A stretch of 64,000 nt of DNA from Bradyrhizobium diazoefficiens (GTDB lineage Bacteria > Pseudomonadota > Alphaproteobacteria > Rhizobiales > Xanthobacteraceae). The position numbers and the translations under genes are program-made. Below, one piece after another: positions 53,795 to 61,303 of the stretch; the stretch's first letter is position 1, and each line of letters begins with the position of its first letter. The DNA lies in NCBI RefSeq assembly GCF_016612535.1, contig NZ_JAENXS010000001.1, forward strand, positions 1,389,501 to 1,453,500, written 5' to 3'. Under the pieces are notes generated by a model. That model did no database searches. It was not told where the DNA came from and saw nothing but the letters and a program-made list of their open reading frames with translations.

Positions 53795-55128
53795 AAGCCC
53801 TGTTCCGCCTGCTCTCCCGCACCAAGCTCTATTGGGGGCTCCTGCTGATCTGCCTGATCGGCGCTGTTGTTTCGCCGCATACGTCATCGGGCCACAACAT
53901 CTTCCTGTCCTACGGCAATTTGACCGACGTGCTGCGCCAGGTCTCGATCACCGGACTGGTCGCGACCGGAATGACCATGGTCATCCTGCTCGGCGGCATC
54001 GACCTGTCGGTCGGCTCGGTGATGGGCTTCTCGACGGTGATCTGCGCCATGCTGTTGACCAAGCCCGGCTGGACCTCGGCGTCTGTCCTGGGCGTCCCGG
54101 CGGCAATCCTCGTCAGCGGCGCTGCCGTGGCGCTGGCTGCACGCTTCGTGTTCGCCGGCCTCGCGCGTGGCCGCGATGTCAGTGCCGGACGACGACGAGA
54201 GATCTCGCTGACGCACTGGCAGCGCACGGGCATACCGGGATTGCTGGGCCTCGCCGCCGCCATCGCAATCGGGTGGTGGACGATGGGCCAGGTGCCGGCC
54301 AAATTCGGCGTTCTCGGTGTCCTGGTGATCGCGCCCTGCCTCGCGATGGTGCTTGGCGGCATCAACGGGCTCTTGATCGTCGCCGGTCGGCTGCAGCCCT
54401 TCATCGCGACGCTCGCGATGATGGTCAGCGCACTCGGCATCGCGCGATTGACGGCCGGGTCCGACAATGCCGTGGTACCGGTCTACACCGGCACCAATGC
54501 GACCGAGGCCTTCGAGCTGCTGCGTTCGATGCTGTGGGGCGTGCTGCCTGTGCCAAGTGTCTTCTTCCTCGCGGCGATCTGCCTGTTCGGCGCGATCCTG
54601 CGCTTCACCACCTTCGGGCGCTATGCTTACGCGATCGGCGGCAACATCGAGGCCGCGAAGCTTTCCGGCATCAAGGTCGCGCAGGTGCAGCTCACGGCCT
54701 ACCTGCTGTCGAGCCTTCTCGCGGGGATCGCCGGCGTGCTGTTCGTCGCGCAGTACCGCCAGGGCAAGCCCGACGCGGGCACCGGCCTCGAGCTCGACGC
54801 GATCGCCGCCGTCGTGATCGGCGGCACCAGCCTGATGGGCGGTCGCGGCGGCCTCGCCGGCACATTCGTTGGCGTCCTGATCTTCGGCCTGCTCTCCGAC
54901 ATTCTTCAGCTTCAGAACATCGACTCCAATGTCCAGCTCGTGATGAAGGGGCTGATCATCGTCTGCACCGTGCTGGTGCAGGAACAGAATCTCGGCCAGC
55001 TCGTCGCGCGATGGCGGTTCCGCCGATCGGGCGAAGCACAGGCCGATCCGAGAACGGCCGAACCCCATCGGCCGCCAAGCGCCGCAAAGGCAGAATTCGC
55101 AAGGGAGGATCTCGATGAAGCGTCGTGA
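53791..55128 (+). CDS. Xylose/ribose-type ABC transporter permease
   Basis: A 445-residue membrane protein of the RbsC/XylH family with MVILLGGIDLSVGSVMGFST, the coupling loop region TTFGRYAYAIGGNIEAAKLS and VIGGTSLMGGRGGLAGTFVG. It is longer than RbsC because of an inserted segment at about residues 125-165 (RRREISLTHWQRTG) as in XylH-type permeases. A hydrophilic C-terminal tail of about 40 residues is unusual. It overlaps both neighbours (4 nt and 14 nt). Confidence 0.94.
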   Translation: MKALFRLLSRTKLYWGLLLICLIGAVVSPHTSSGHNIFLSYGNLTDVLRQVSITGLVATGMTMVILLGGIDLSVGSVMGFSTVICAMLLTKPGWTSASVLGVPAAILVSGAAVALAARFVFAGLARGRDVSAGRRREISLTHWQRTGIPGLLGLAAAIAIGWWTMGQVPAKFGVLGVLVIAPCLAMVLGGINGLLIVAGRLQPFIATLAMMVSALGIARLTAGSDNAVVPVYTGTNATEAFELLRSMLWGVLPVPSVFFLAAICLFGAILRFTTFGRYAYAIGGNIEAAKLSGIKVAQVQLTAYLLSSLLAGIAGVLFVAQYRQGKPDAGTGLELDAIAAVVIGGTSLMGGRGGLAGTFVGVLIFGLLSDILQLQNIDSNVQLVMKGLIIVCTVLVQEQNLGQLVARWRFRRSGEAQADPRTAEPHRPPSAAKAEFAREDLDEAS

Positions 55129-56083
55129 ATTCTTGAAGTTGTCGACCACCGCGGCGGGTGCCGCAATGACCATCTATCTGCCGGCCGGTTGGACGCCTGC
55201 AAGGGCCGCGGGCAGGTCGAAAGTCGGCTTCAGCCAGTGCACCACGCTGGAGCCGTGGCGCGTGCAGTTCAACAAGGACATCCAGGCCGAGGCGAAGAAC
55301 CATCCGGATATCGACCTCATCATTACGGACGGCCAGGACAAGACCGAGAAGCAGGTCGCCGATTGCGACAATTTGATCGTACAGCAGGTCAACGTGCTCC
55401 TTGTCTCGCCCAAGGAATCGGCCGGCCTGACCGGCGTGGTCGAAAAGGCGATCGACGCCAAGATTCCCGTCATCGTGCTCGACCGCAACGTCGACACCAA
55501 GCGCATCACCCAGTTCATCGGTGGCGACAACGTTGCGATCGGCAAGGCGGCCGGCGAGCACGCGGTGAAGCTGCTCGGCGGTCCGGGCAAGGCGGCCGGC
55601 AACGTCGTCGAAATCTGGGGCGGCATGGGCACTCAACCCGCGCACGACCGGCACGACGGCTTCCATGCCTTCACCGACAAGGAGCCCGGCATCAAGTACC
55701 TGCTCAACAACCAGTCGGGCGACTGGAAGCAGGACAAGGCCTACGACATCATGACAACGGCGCTTCGCAACAACGAGAAGATCGACATGGTCTACGGTCA
55801 TAACGATCCGATGGCCTATGGCGCATATCTCGCCGCCAAGGACGCCGGCCGCGACAAGGATATCAAGTTCATCATCGGCATCGACGGATTGCCGGACGAA
55901 GGCGTCACCTGGGTCTCCAAGGGCCAGCTTACCGCGACGTTCCTCTACGCAACGCCCGGCGCCGAAGGATTGAGGCAGGCGGCAAAGCTGCTCAAGGGCG
56001 AGAAGCTCAAGCCAGTCATCACCTTGCCAACAATGCTGATCACCAAGGAGAATGCGTCGGAGATCCTGAAGAAGAACGGATAG
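55115..56083 (+). CDS. Sugar-type ABC substrate-binding protein with Tat-like signal
   Basis: A 322-residue type I binding protein. The N-terminus MKRREFLKLSTTAAGAAMTI has the twin-arginine pattern, suggesting folded export. Mature motifs: KVGFSQCTTLEPWRVQFNKD, QQVNVLLVSPKESAGLTGVV, VIVLDRNVDTKRITQFIGGD, VYGHNDPMAYGAYLAAKDAG. The class is RbsB/YtfQ-like; the sugar is unknown. The start lies within the permease's last codons. Confidence 0.93.
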   Translation: MKRREFLKLSTTAAGAAMTIYLPAGWTPARAAGRSKVGFSQCTTLEPWRVQFNKDIQAEAKNHPDIDLIITDGQDKTEKQVADCDNLIVQQVNVLLVSPKESAGLTGVVEKAIDAKIPVIVLDRNVDTKRITQFIGGDNVAIGKAAGEHAVKLLGGPGKAAGNVVEIWGGMGTQPAHDRHDGFHAFTDKEPGIKYLLNNQSGDWKQDKAYDIMTTALRNNEKIDMVYGHNDPMAYGAYLAAKDAGRDKDIKFIIGIDGLPDEGVTWVSKGQLTATFLYATPGAEGLRQAAKLLKGEKLKPVITLPTMLITKENASEILKKNG

Positions 56084-56223
56084 CCTTGATCTGGCTTCAC
56101 CGATGTAGCGCCCACGAGAGCCAGGTGCGTCAAATCCCGCACCGGGCTCTCCGTTCGCGGCGCGGCTGCCTATTGCGCCAGATCGAGATCCGGCGGAATC
56201 GGCAACTTTCTTTGAGGTTTGAC

Positions 56224-56820
56224 ATGAGCGCTGCCGTCTTCGCCAGGCAGGATGGTGTCTGGCTGAACGAACCGGAACGATGGACCACCGCACAGGACGA
56301 CAGCCTCGAGATCGTCACCGACCAGGCCACCGATTTCTGGCAGAAAACTCACTACGGGTTCCACCGCGACAGCGGCCACTTTCTGGGTTTTCGGACCGCA
56401 GAGGCTTTTACTGCCGAGTTGCGCGTCCAGTGCGATTTTCGAGAACTCTACGATCAAGCCGGCATCATGGTGCGCGTCGACGCGGAGCATTGGGTCAAAG
56501 CCGGAATCGAATTTTCGGACGGGCGCGCCATGCTCTCGAGCGTATTGACCAACGGGCAGTCGGATTGGGCAACAGCCCCCTATGAGCACGATGCCGGCGA
56601 TTTCCGGATGCGCGTCACGATCGCGGGCGGCGTTCTGCGATTGCAGGCCTCGGCTGATGGCAAAATCTGGCCACTCGTCCGATTGGCTCCTTTCACCACG
56701 GCGCAATCCTACCGGGTCGGACCAATGGCTTGCACACCCGAACGAGGGGGATTGCCGGTCACGTTCACGAGATTTTCCCTGAAACCGCCGCTCGGCAAGG
56801 ATCTGCACGATCTCAGTTAG
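56224..56820 (+). CDS. DUF1349 concanavalin-like protein
   Basis: A 198-residue soluble beta-rich protein of the DUF1349 family: FWQKTHYGFHRDSGHFLGFR, QCDFRELYDQAGIMVRVDAE, WVKAGIEFSDGRAMLSSVLT and VTFTRFSLKP match the jelly-roll pattern. Members bind or act on carbohydrates in several genomes. 140 nt after the binding protein, it is probably the last gene of the operon and could process the imported sugar (inference). ATG 56224 follows TTTGAGG, a weak site. Confidence 0.85.
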   Translation: MSAAVFARQDGVWLNEPERWTTAQDDSLEIVTDQATDFWQKTHYGFHRDSGHFLGFRTAEAFTAELRVQCDFRELYDQAGIMVRVDAEHWVKAGIEFSDGRAMLSSVLTNGQSDWATAPYEHDAGDFRMRVTIAGGVLRLQASADGKIWPLVRLAPFTTAQSYRVGPMACTPERGGLPVTFTRFSLKPPLGKDLHDLS

Positions 56821-57051
56821 AGCTGATGCACGCCATGGCTCAGCAGAGGCGGAAATTTGGCTCTGACGCCATTCGGACCAGGGGCGCGAACTTTGAATTT
56901 GAGTAAGGAGGCGATCGCAGTCCGTCTGTCGTCACCTTTCGAAGGGGCGAGGCGGCTTTCCGTCGGCTTTGCGCGCTACCGCCACGTTGAATCTCGGCCC
57001 GGCCGGGTGACGCATCTGCGCGAGTTGAGTCGCATGCGGACATGCCGACGC

Positions 57052-58038
57052 CTAATCAAGCTTCAGCTCGATCGCTCTTATTACCGGCGTCCAGCGTGCA
57101 ACCGCTTCTTCAATTGCTTGCGCCGTCTTTTGCGGATTGGAATCAAGTTCAGGTTCCATCCCGTCGGCCATCAGCATCTCGCGGAAATTCGGGTCAGCCA
57201 TCACGTCGCGTGTCGCATCCGCAATGTGCTCTATTGCGGCACCCGGTGTCCCCTTCGGAGCAAGCAGCGCCAGCCAACTTTCGGCTTTCAAATCCGGCAG
57301 GCCGGACTGAATGGCCGTTGGCACATCGGGCGCGCCTGGAAGACGATGCTGGCTGGTCATCGCCAGAATTCTGATCTTTCCGGCCCTGTGCAATTCGAGC
57401 AGCTGGCCCGTGCAGGACATAAACATGATTGGAATATGCCCGCCGATCAGGTCGTTGGTAGCCGGCGCAGCACCGCGATAGGGCACATGCCTCAGATCCT
57501 TGATGCCGCTCTGCAGTTTGAACATTTCGCCGGCGAGATGGTTCATGGTGCCCACGCCGGCTGAGGCATATGAAAGCTGGCCTGGATGTTCCTTGGCATA
57601 GGCAACGAGCTCGCCCAGATTGGTGACCGGCAGCGCAGGGTGCACGACTATGGCGAGCGCCGTGCTCACCAGCCGATAGATCGGCTCGAAATCGGCCGCC
57701 CCGTACAATGGATGCGCAGATGCGATCGGCGTGATGATGAGGTTACCGACGTTCCCCATCACGATGGTGTAGCCGTCGGCTTGCGCATGAGCTGCCATAT
57801 CGAGACCCAACGCTCCACCGGCACCACCCACATTCTGGATCACGACACCACCAAGCAGCGGTCGCACCCTTTCCGCCCATGGACGGCCAACCGCATCGTT
57901 GATGCCGCCGGCGGCATAGGGGATGACAAGGTGGATCGGTCGCGTGGAAGGGGTTTCCGACCGCGCCGCGCGCGGCAATGTCGCAGACACGGCTGCACTG
58001 CCTGCGATCTGAAGAAAATGACGACGAGAAACCGACAT
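57052..58038 (-). CDS. Bug-family (tripartite tricarboxylate-type) substrate-binding protein
   Basis: A 328-residue periplasmic protein with a twin-arginine leader (SVSRRHFLQIAGSAAVSATL) and Bug-family motifs: IHLVIPYAAGGINDAVGRPW, VVIQNVGGAGGALGLDMAAH, GVGTMNHLAGEMFKLQSG, HVPYRGAAPATNDLIGGHIP and the late FREMLMADGMEPELDSNPQK. Bug proteins capture carboxylates for TctAB permeases or for sensing. No TctA/TctB genes are near. ATG 58038 is chosen because GGAG lies six bases upstream; 58050 is also in frame. It sits 58 nt downstream of a paralogue fused to a LuxR-type regulator. Confidence 0.95.
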   Translation of the reverse strand: MSVSRRHFLQIAGSAAVSATLPRAARSETPSTRPIHLVIPYAAGGINDAVGRPWAERVRPLLGGVVIQNVGGAGGALGLDMAAHAQADGYTIVMGNVGNLIITPIASAHPLYGAADFEPIYRLVSTALAIVVHPALPVTNLGELVAYAKEHPGQLSYASAGVGTMNHLAGEMFKLQSGIKDLRHVPYRGAAPATNDLIGGHIPIMFMSCTGQLLELHRAGKIRILAMTSQHRLPGAPDVPTAIQSGLPDLKAESWLALLAPKGTPGAAIEHIADATRDVMADPNFREMLMADGMEPELDSNPQKTAQAIEEAVARWTPVIRAIELKLD

Positions 58039-58093
58039 TTCGCGCTCCATCCGTCGAAGTTCGCAAGGACGATATCGCCGACCGAAACAGACC

Positions 58094-58114
58094 GCCTCAC
58101 CCGATATGGTGACC
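58094..58114. promoter_or_regulatory. Candidate operator upstream of the Bug binding-protein gene
   Basis: TCACC-CGATAT-GGTGA at 58097-58112 within GCCTCACCCGATATGGTGA, 56 bp before the binding-protein start and overlapping the stop codon of the regulator gene. It closely resembles the palindrome at 59871-59892. Confidence 0.65.
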
Positions 58115-59749
58115 GACGCCGCGATTTTTCAAATCTGCTGCGACGGATGGCAAGCAAAAGTGGTTCATGGCGAGAGCCGTGAGCAACATCGCCAACTGGA
58201 CCTGGCCTGAGGTCCCGGTCTTTACGAAGATACGTCGCATATGGGTTTTGATGGTATTCGGCGACAGCCCAAGATCGCGAGCGGTCCGCGTCATCGGCAA
58301 TCCGTGGGTGACGGCGATCGCGATTCTTGCTTCCGCCTCCGTCAAGCCATAGGCATCGATCAGGCTTTTGACCGAAACCGAGGTGCCGATCCTCGGATCG
58401 CTTATGTGCAGAATGGCCGCAACGGAGTCCGTGTGCGGGCTTGAAAAAGCAGAGATATCCTTGCCCCGCACGGAGCTGATACGAATATGCAAGGAGCGAC
58501 TGTCGCCGCTCAGCGGGAGCAACAAGTGGTTCGAGACCACACCGGCTGCGGCCCTCCGGATGAGCCGCCCGAGCAGCGCCGTGTGCGGCGGCGAGTTTGT
58601 CTTGATCTCGGCGCCGCTGATGCGCAATGGGCTTCGGTCCTGCGCGAGCATTCGGGCCGCCGCGTTCGCAAACAAAACCTTTCCTTCGCGATCAACCAGA
58701 ATGACGCCATTTGCGAAGCGGTCGAGAATTTCATGCTCGACGCGCTGCAGCGAGCGATTTTGGTCGATGTTCGGCACGATCGCTCTGATCACGGGTGCCC
58801 AGCGCGCAATATCGCCCTTGAGGATGCGGAGCATCTGCTCCGGGCTTGAACGCAGATCGGGCTCCATGCCCGCGGTGAGCAGCGTCTGTAGAAACGCCGG
58901 ATCATCCATGCCCTCGCTCGTCGCATGCGCGATGTGGTCGATGATCGTGCGAGGCGTTGCTTTTGGTGCGAACAGCCCAAGCCAGCTTTGCGCGTTGAGT
59001 TCGGGCATCCTCGATTCGATTGCCGTCGGAATATCGCGCGCCGCGTCGAGCCGGGTTGGCGTCGTGACGGCAAGAATCCTGATCTTGCCGGCTCTGTGAA
59101 GATCGATGAGTTGTCCGGTCGCGACCGCTACCAGCAATTGGGCCTCGCCCGCAACAAGATCGGCCGTCGCAGGCCCCGCTCCGAAATATGGCACGTGCCG
59201 GAGGTCCGGCAGGCCGGCCTGCAGCTTCAATGTCTCGACCACCAGGTGATTGATGGTACCAACTCCTGCCGTCGCACAGGAAACCCCGCTGGGACGGGTC
59301 CGCGCGTACGCCACAAGCTCGCTCAAGTTGCCAACAGGCAGCGCCGGATGAACAGCAATGAAGAAGCCGGTCATCGCCAGGCGACGGATTGGCTCGAAAT
59401 CGTGAAGCCGATCGTAGAGCGGTGATGTCGCAGCCATGGGGGCGACAATCTGATTGCCGACGTTTCCGAGCAGGATGGTGTAGCCATCAGGCCGCGCCCT
59501 CGCCGCGGCGCTGACGCCAACCGCTCCGCCCGCGCCGCCGATATTGTCGATGATGATCGTAGCGAGCATCGAGCGCATCTTGTCCGCCCATGGACGGGCC
59601 AAAGCATCGTTCGAACCGCCCGGTGCGTAGGGAATCACAAGATGGATCGGCCTGGTCGCAAAACCACGCGGTGGCGCCGGGCGCGAGAGGCCGGTTGCAC
59701 CAATTCCAGCTCCAACAGGCTGAGACAGATGAGACTGTGAAACTGCCAT
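58097..59749 (-). CDS. Fusion regulator: Bug-type binding domain + PAS-like domain + LuxR-type HTH
   Basis: A 550-residue protein. Residues 33-328 align throughout with the neighbouring Bug protein (IHLVIPYAPGGSNDALARPW, NIGGAGGAVGVSAAARARPD, GVGTINHLVVETLKLQAGLP). The join follows the natural Bug C-terminus (ARWAPVIRAIVPNID). Residues 332-450 form a PAS-like domain (RFANGVILVDREGKVLFANA). Residues 486-545 are a LuxR/GerE helix-turn-helix (GLTEAEARIAIAVTHGLPMT, LGLSPNTIKTHMRRIFVKTG). The N-terminus is alignable with the paralogue's export leader but lacks the Arg pair and hydrophobic core, so the Bug domain should be cytoplasmic. ATG 59749 follows GAGGCGAAA. A one-component regulator is inferred. 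Confidence 0.92.
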   Translation of the reverse strand: MAVSQSHLSQPVGAGIGATGLSRPAPPRGFATRPIHLVIPYAPGGSNDALARPWADKMRSMLATIIIDNIGGAGGAVGVSAAARARPDGYTILLGNVGNQIVAPMAATSPLYDRLHDFEPIRRLAMTGFFIAVHPALPVGNLSELVAYARTRPSGVSCATAGVGTINHLVVETLKLQAGLPDLRHVPYFGAGPATADLVAGEAQLLVAVATGQLIDLHRAGKIRILAVTTPTRLDAARDIPTAIESRMPELNAQSWLGLFAPKATPRTIIDHIAHATSEGMDDPAFLQTLLTAGMEPDLRSSPEQMLRILKGDIARWAPVIRAIVPNIDQNRSLQRVEHEILDRFANGVILVDREGKVLFANAAARMLAQDRSPLRISGAEIKTNSPPHTALLGRLIRRAAAGVVSNHLLLPLSGDSRSLHIRISSVRGKDISAFSSPHTDSVAAILHISDPRIGTSVSVKSLIDAYGLTEAEARIAIAVTHGLPMTRTARDLGLSPNTIKTHMRRIFVKTGTSGQVQLAMLLTALAMNHFCLPSVAADLKNRGVGHHIG

Positions 59750-59870
59750 TTTCGCCTCGCTACAACTTGTGAAAATTTGCGCGCAGCCACCAATAGCCGC
59801 GCTCGGCGCCTCGACCCAAGAATAGCCGACCTTGTCGGATTGCAAATTCTAGCGTGCGCCCGCAGGCGCA

Positions 59871-59892
59871 GCCTCACCCGATCGGGTGAGGC
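59871..59892. promoter_or_regulatory. Perfect 22-bp palindrome upstream of the Bug-PAS-LuxR gene
   Basis: Halves GCCTCACCCGA / TCGGGTGAGGC, exact, centred about 132 bp before the regulator start. Length and symmetry fit a LuxR-type operator, and the core TCACC-N6-GGTGA recurs at 58097-58112. Confidence 0.7.
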
Positions 59893-60545
59893 AGGGACAT
59901 GGCCGCCAGCGCGCGGCCCATGGCGACTGTCAGGGAAGGACCCACGAGCTTTGCTGGGCACGGCCGCCCGTGCCGGACCGCCGAAGGCCTGTCAAGCCGC
60001 CAGCCGCGAAGGTTTAATGATGACCAGAGATCGCAAATCGCCTGTGCCAAACGGCGCCGTCCGCTCGGTTCGTCGTGGCCGGAGATGGTCGGCAAGCATC
60101 TCACAAATCAAAAATGGCCCGCGCGATGCGGGCCATTTCGTATCGGAACTGGTGAAGTCCGAATTTGGTTGCGGGGACACGCAACACCCGATCCCGGCGA
60201 AATGGAACGCCTGTTCCTGGGACCGGGGTTTCGCAAGTATCGTTGGTGGCGGGGGCTCGCAACGCCCGATTCTTGCGATTGGTAGAGAGGACCGTACCAA
60301 AGCTAGCCGCATAACTGCTTGCCACCGAATGCAGTATGGCAGGTTTGGGAATCCACTTGCAGTCGTGAGGTATGCCGCTCCCGCATGGGCCGATCCATGC
60401 GAGGGGTACCTACAGATCCAACCGGGCGTCCGACCTCGTGGTGGCTCACTGCAAGATCAAATCAAGGAGCACCGGCCACCTCCTTCGCATGCCCGGGAAC
60501 GCTGAAGGGGGCAATTGATGCTGGCCTCATCACCCTTGACCGAAC
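59893..60545. other. Intergenic region with a terminator-like hairpin and a repeated element
   Basis: About 650 bp without a supported gene. At 60112-60138 the perfect stem AAATGGCCCGC / GCGGGCCATTT could terminate transcripts in both directions. At 60167-60192 and 60245-60270 two 26-bp copies (22 identical) of a sequence starting GGTTGCGGGG / GGTGGCGGGG occur; the first contains GTTGCG...CGCAAC as a small stem. No tRNA could be folded by eye. Confidence 0.55.
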
Positions 60546-60561
60546 ATAGCTTGGAAGCTAT
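60546..60561. promoter_or_regulatory. Palindromic operator at the start of the HigBA-SIR2 operon
   Basis: ATAGCTT-GG-AAGCTAT, exact 7-bp arms, directly abutting the toxin ATG at 60562. TTGACC at 60536-60541 is a plausible -35 box. The site suits autoregulation by the antitoxin. Confidence 0.65.
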
Positions 60562-60927
60562 ATGAGTTGGGATGTCAGACTTCACAACGCCTTCGGGGCG
60601 GAGTTTCTGGCTTTCGAGCGCGGTGTTCAGACCGAACTTCTGGCCGTCGCGGTGCTGCTTGCCGAATTCGGCTTGCAGCTCGGTCGCCCCTACGTCGGCA
60701 CGCTTAAAGGCTAGAAACACGCCAACATGAAGGAGATGCGTTTCTCCGCTGCGGACGGCGAATGGCGTGCAGCCTTCGCGTTCGATCCGGAGAGGAACGC
60801 CATCGTTCTGGTCGCGGGCGACAAGTCGGGCGGTAGCCAAAAGCGCTTCTACAAGCAGCTTATTGCCAAGGCGGACAGCCGGTTTTCCGACCATCTGGAA
60901 AATCTGAAATCCGTAAAGAAGGGATGA
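60562..60927 (+). pseudogene. HigB/RelE-type toxin gene interrupted by an amber codon
   Basis: The frame from ATG 60562 to TGA 60925-60927 encodes a Gp49-like/HigB toxin of about 121 residues: MSWDVRLHNAFGAEFLAFER, ELLAVAVLLAEFGLQLGRPY, then MKEMRFSAADGEWRAAFAFD, IVLVAGDKSGGSQKRFYKQL. Codon 51 (60712-60714) is TAG in the LKG-x-KHANMKEMRF segment, where homologues carry Ser (from memory), so a TCG to TAG change is the simplest explanation. The rest is intact, with no other stops. The toxin is therefore truncated before its RNase core unless amber readthrough occurs. Confidence 0.85.
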
Positions 60928-60931
60928 TCCT

Positions 60932-61303
60932 ATGGGACGGAGCATCGATCAGGTCATAGCTTCCCTGCCCCGCGACCAGCAGGAGCAGATCGAAGCGCGC
61001 TATGACGAACTCCGGCAGGAGGTCGAAGGGCTGCGCGAGCTGCGCCAGATCGCCGGCAAGGCCCAGGAAGATGTCGCGGCCGCCCTGAACATTAAGCAAC
61101 CGTCAGTTTCCAAGATCGAGAACCAGGCGGACATGTATCTCTCGACACTCCGCGGCTATGTCGAAGCGATCGGTGGCAAACTCGAACTGACGGTGAAGCT
61201 GCCGGCCCGGCCGCCTGTGAGGATCGAACATCTCGGCGACTCAACTCAGCCGGCGGCGAAACCGCCAGGTCGGCGAGCTGGTTCTCGGCGGAGGCTTGCT
61301 TGA
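60932..61303 (+). CDS. HigA-type antitoxin, XRE family
   Basis: A 123-residue protein: helical N-terminal part (SIDQVIASLPRDQQEQIEAR), then an XRE helix-turn-helix GKAQEDVAAALNIKQPSVSK followed by IENQADMYLSTLRGYVEAIG, typical of antitoxins in the HigB-upstream, HigA-downstream order. The last 25 residues (EHLGDSTQPAAKPPGRRAGS and beyond) extend past the usual end; this DNA carries the ribosome binding site of the next gene. AAGGGATGATCCT precedes ATG 60932, four bases after the toxin stop. Confidence 0.9.
   Translation: MGRSIDQVIASLPRDQQEQIEARYDELRQEVEGLRELRQIAGKAQEDVAAALNIKQPSVSKIENQADMYLSTLRGYVEAIGGKLELTVKLPARPPVRIEHLGDSTQPAAKPPGRRAGSRRRLA

Noticed and set aside
60100..60330. Possible tRNA or tRNA fragment near GGTTGCGGGGACACGCAAC
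   Set aside because: No cloverleaf, anticodon arm or acceptor stem could be folded by eye; recorded only as a repeat.
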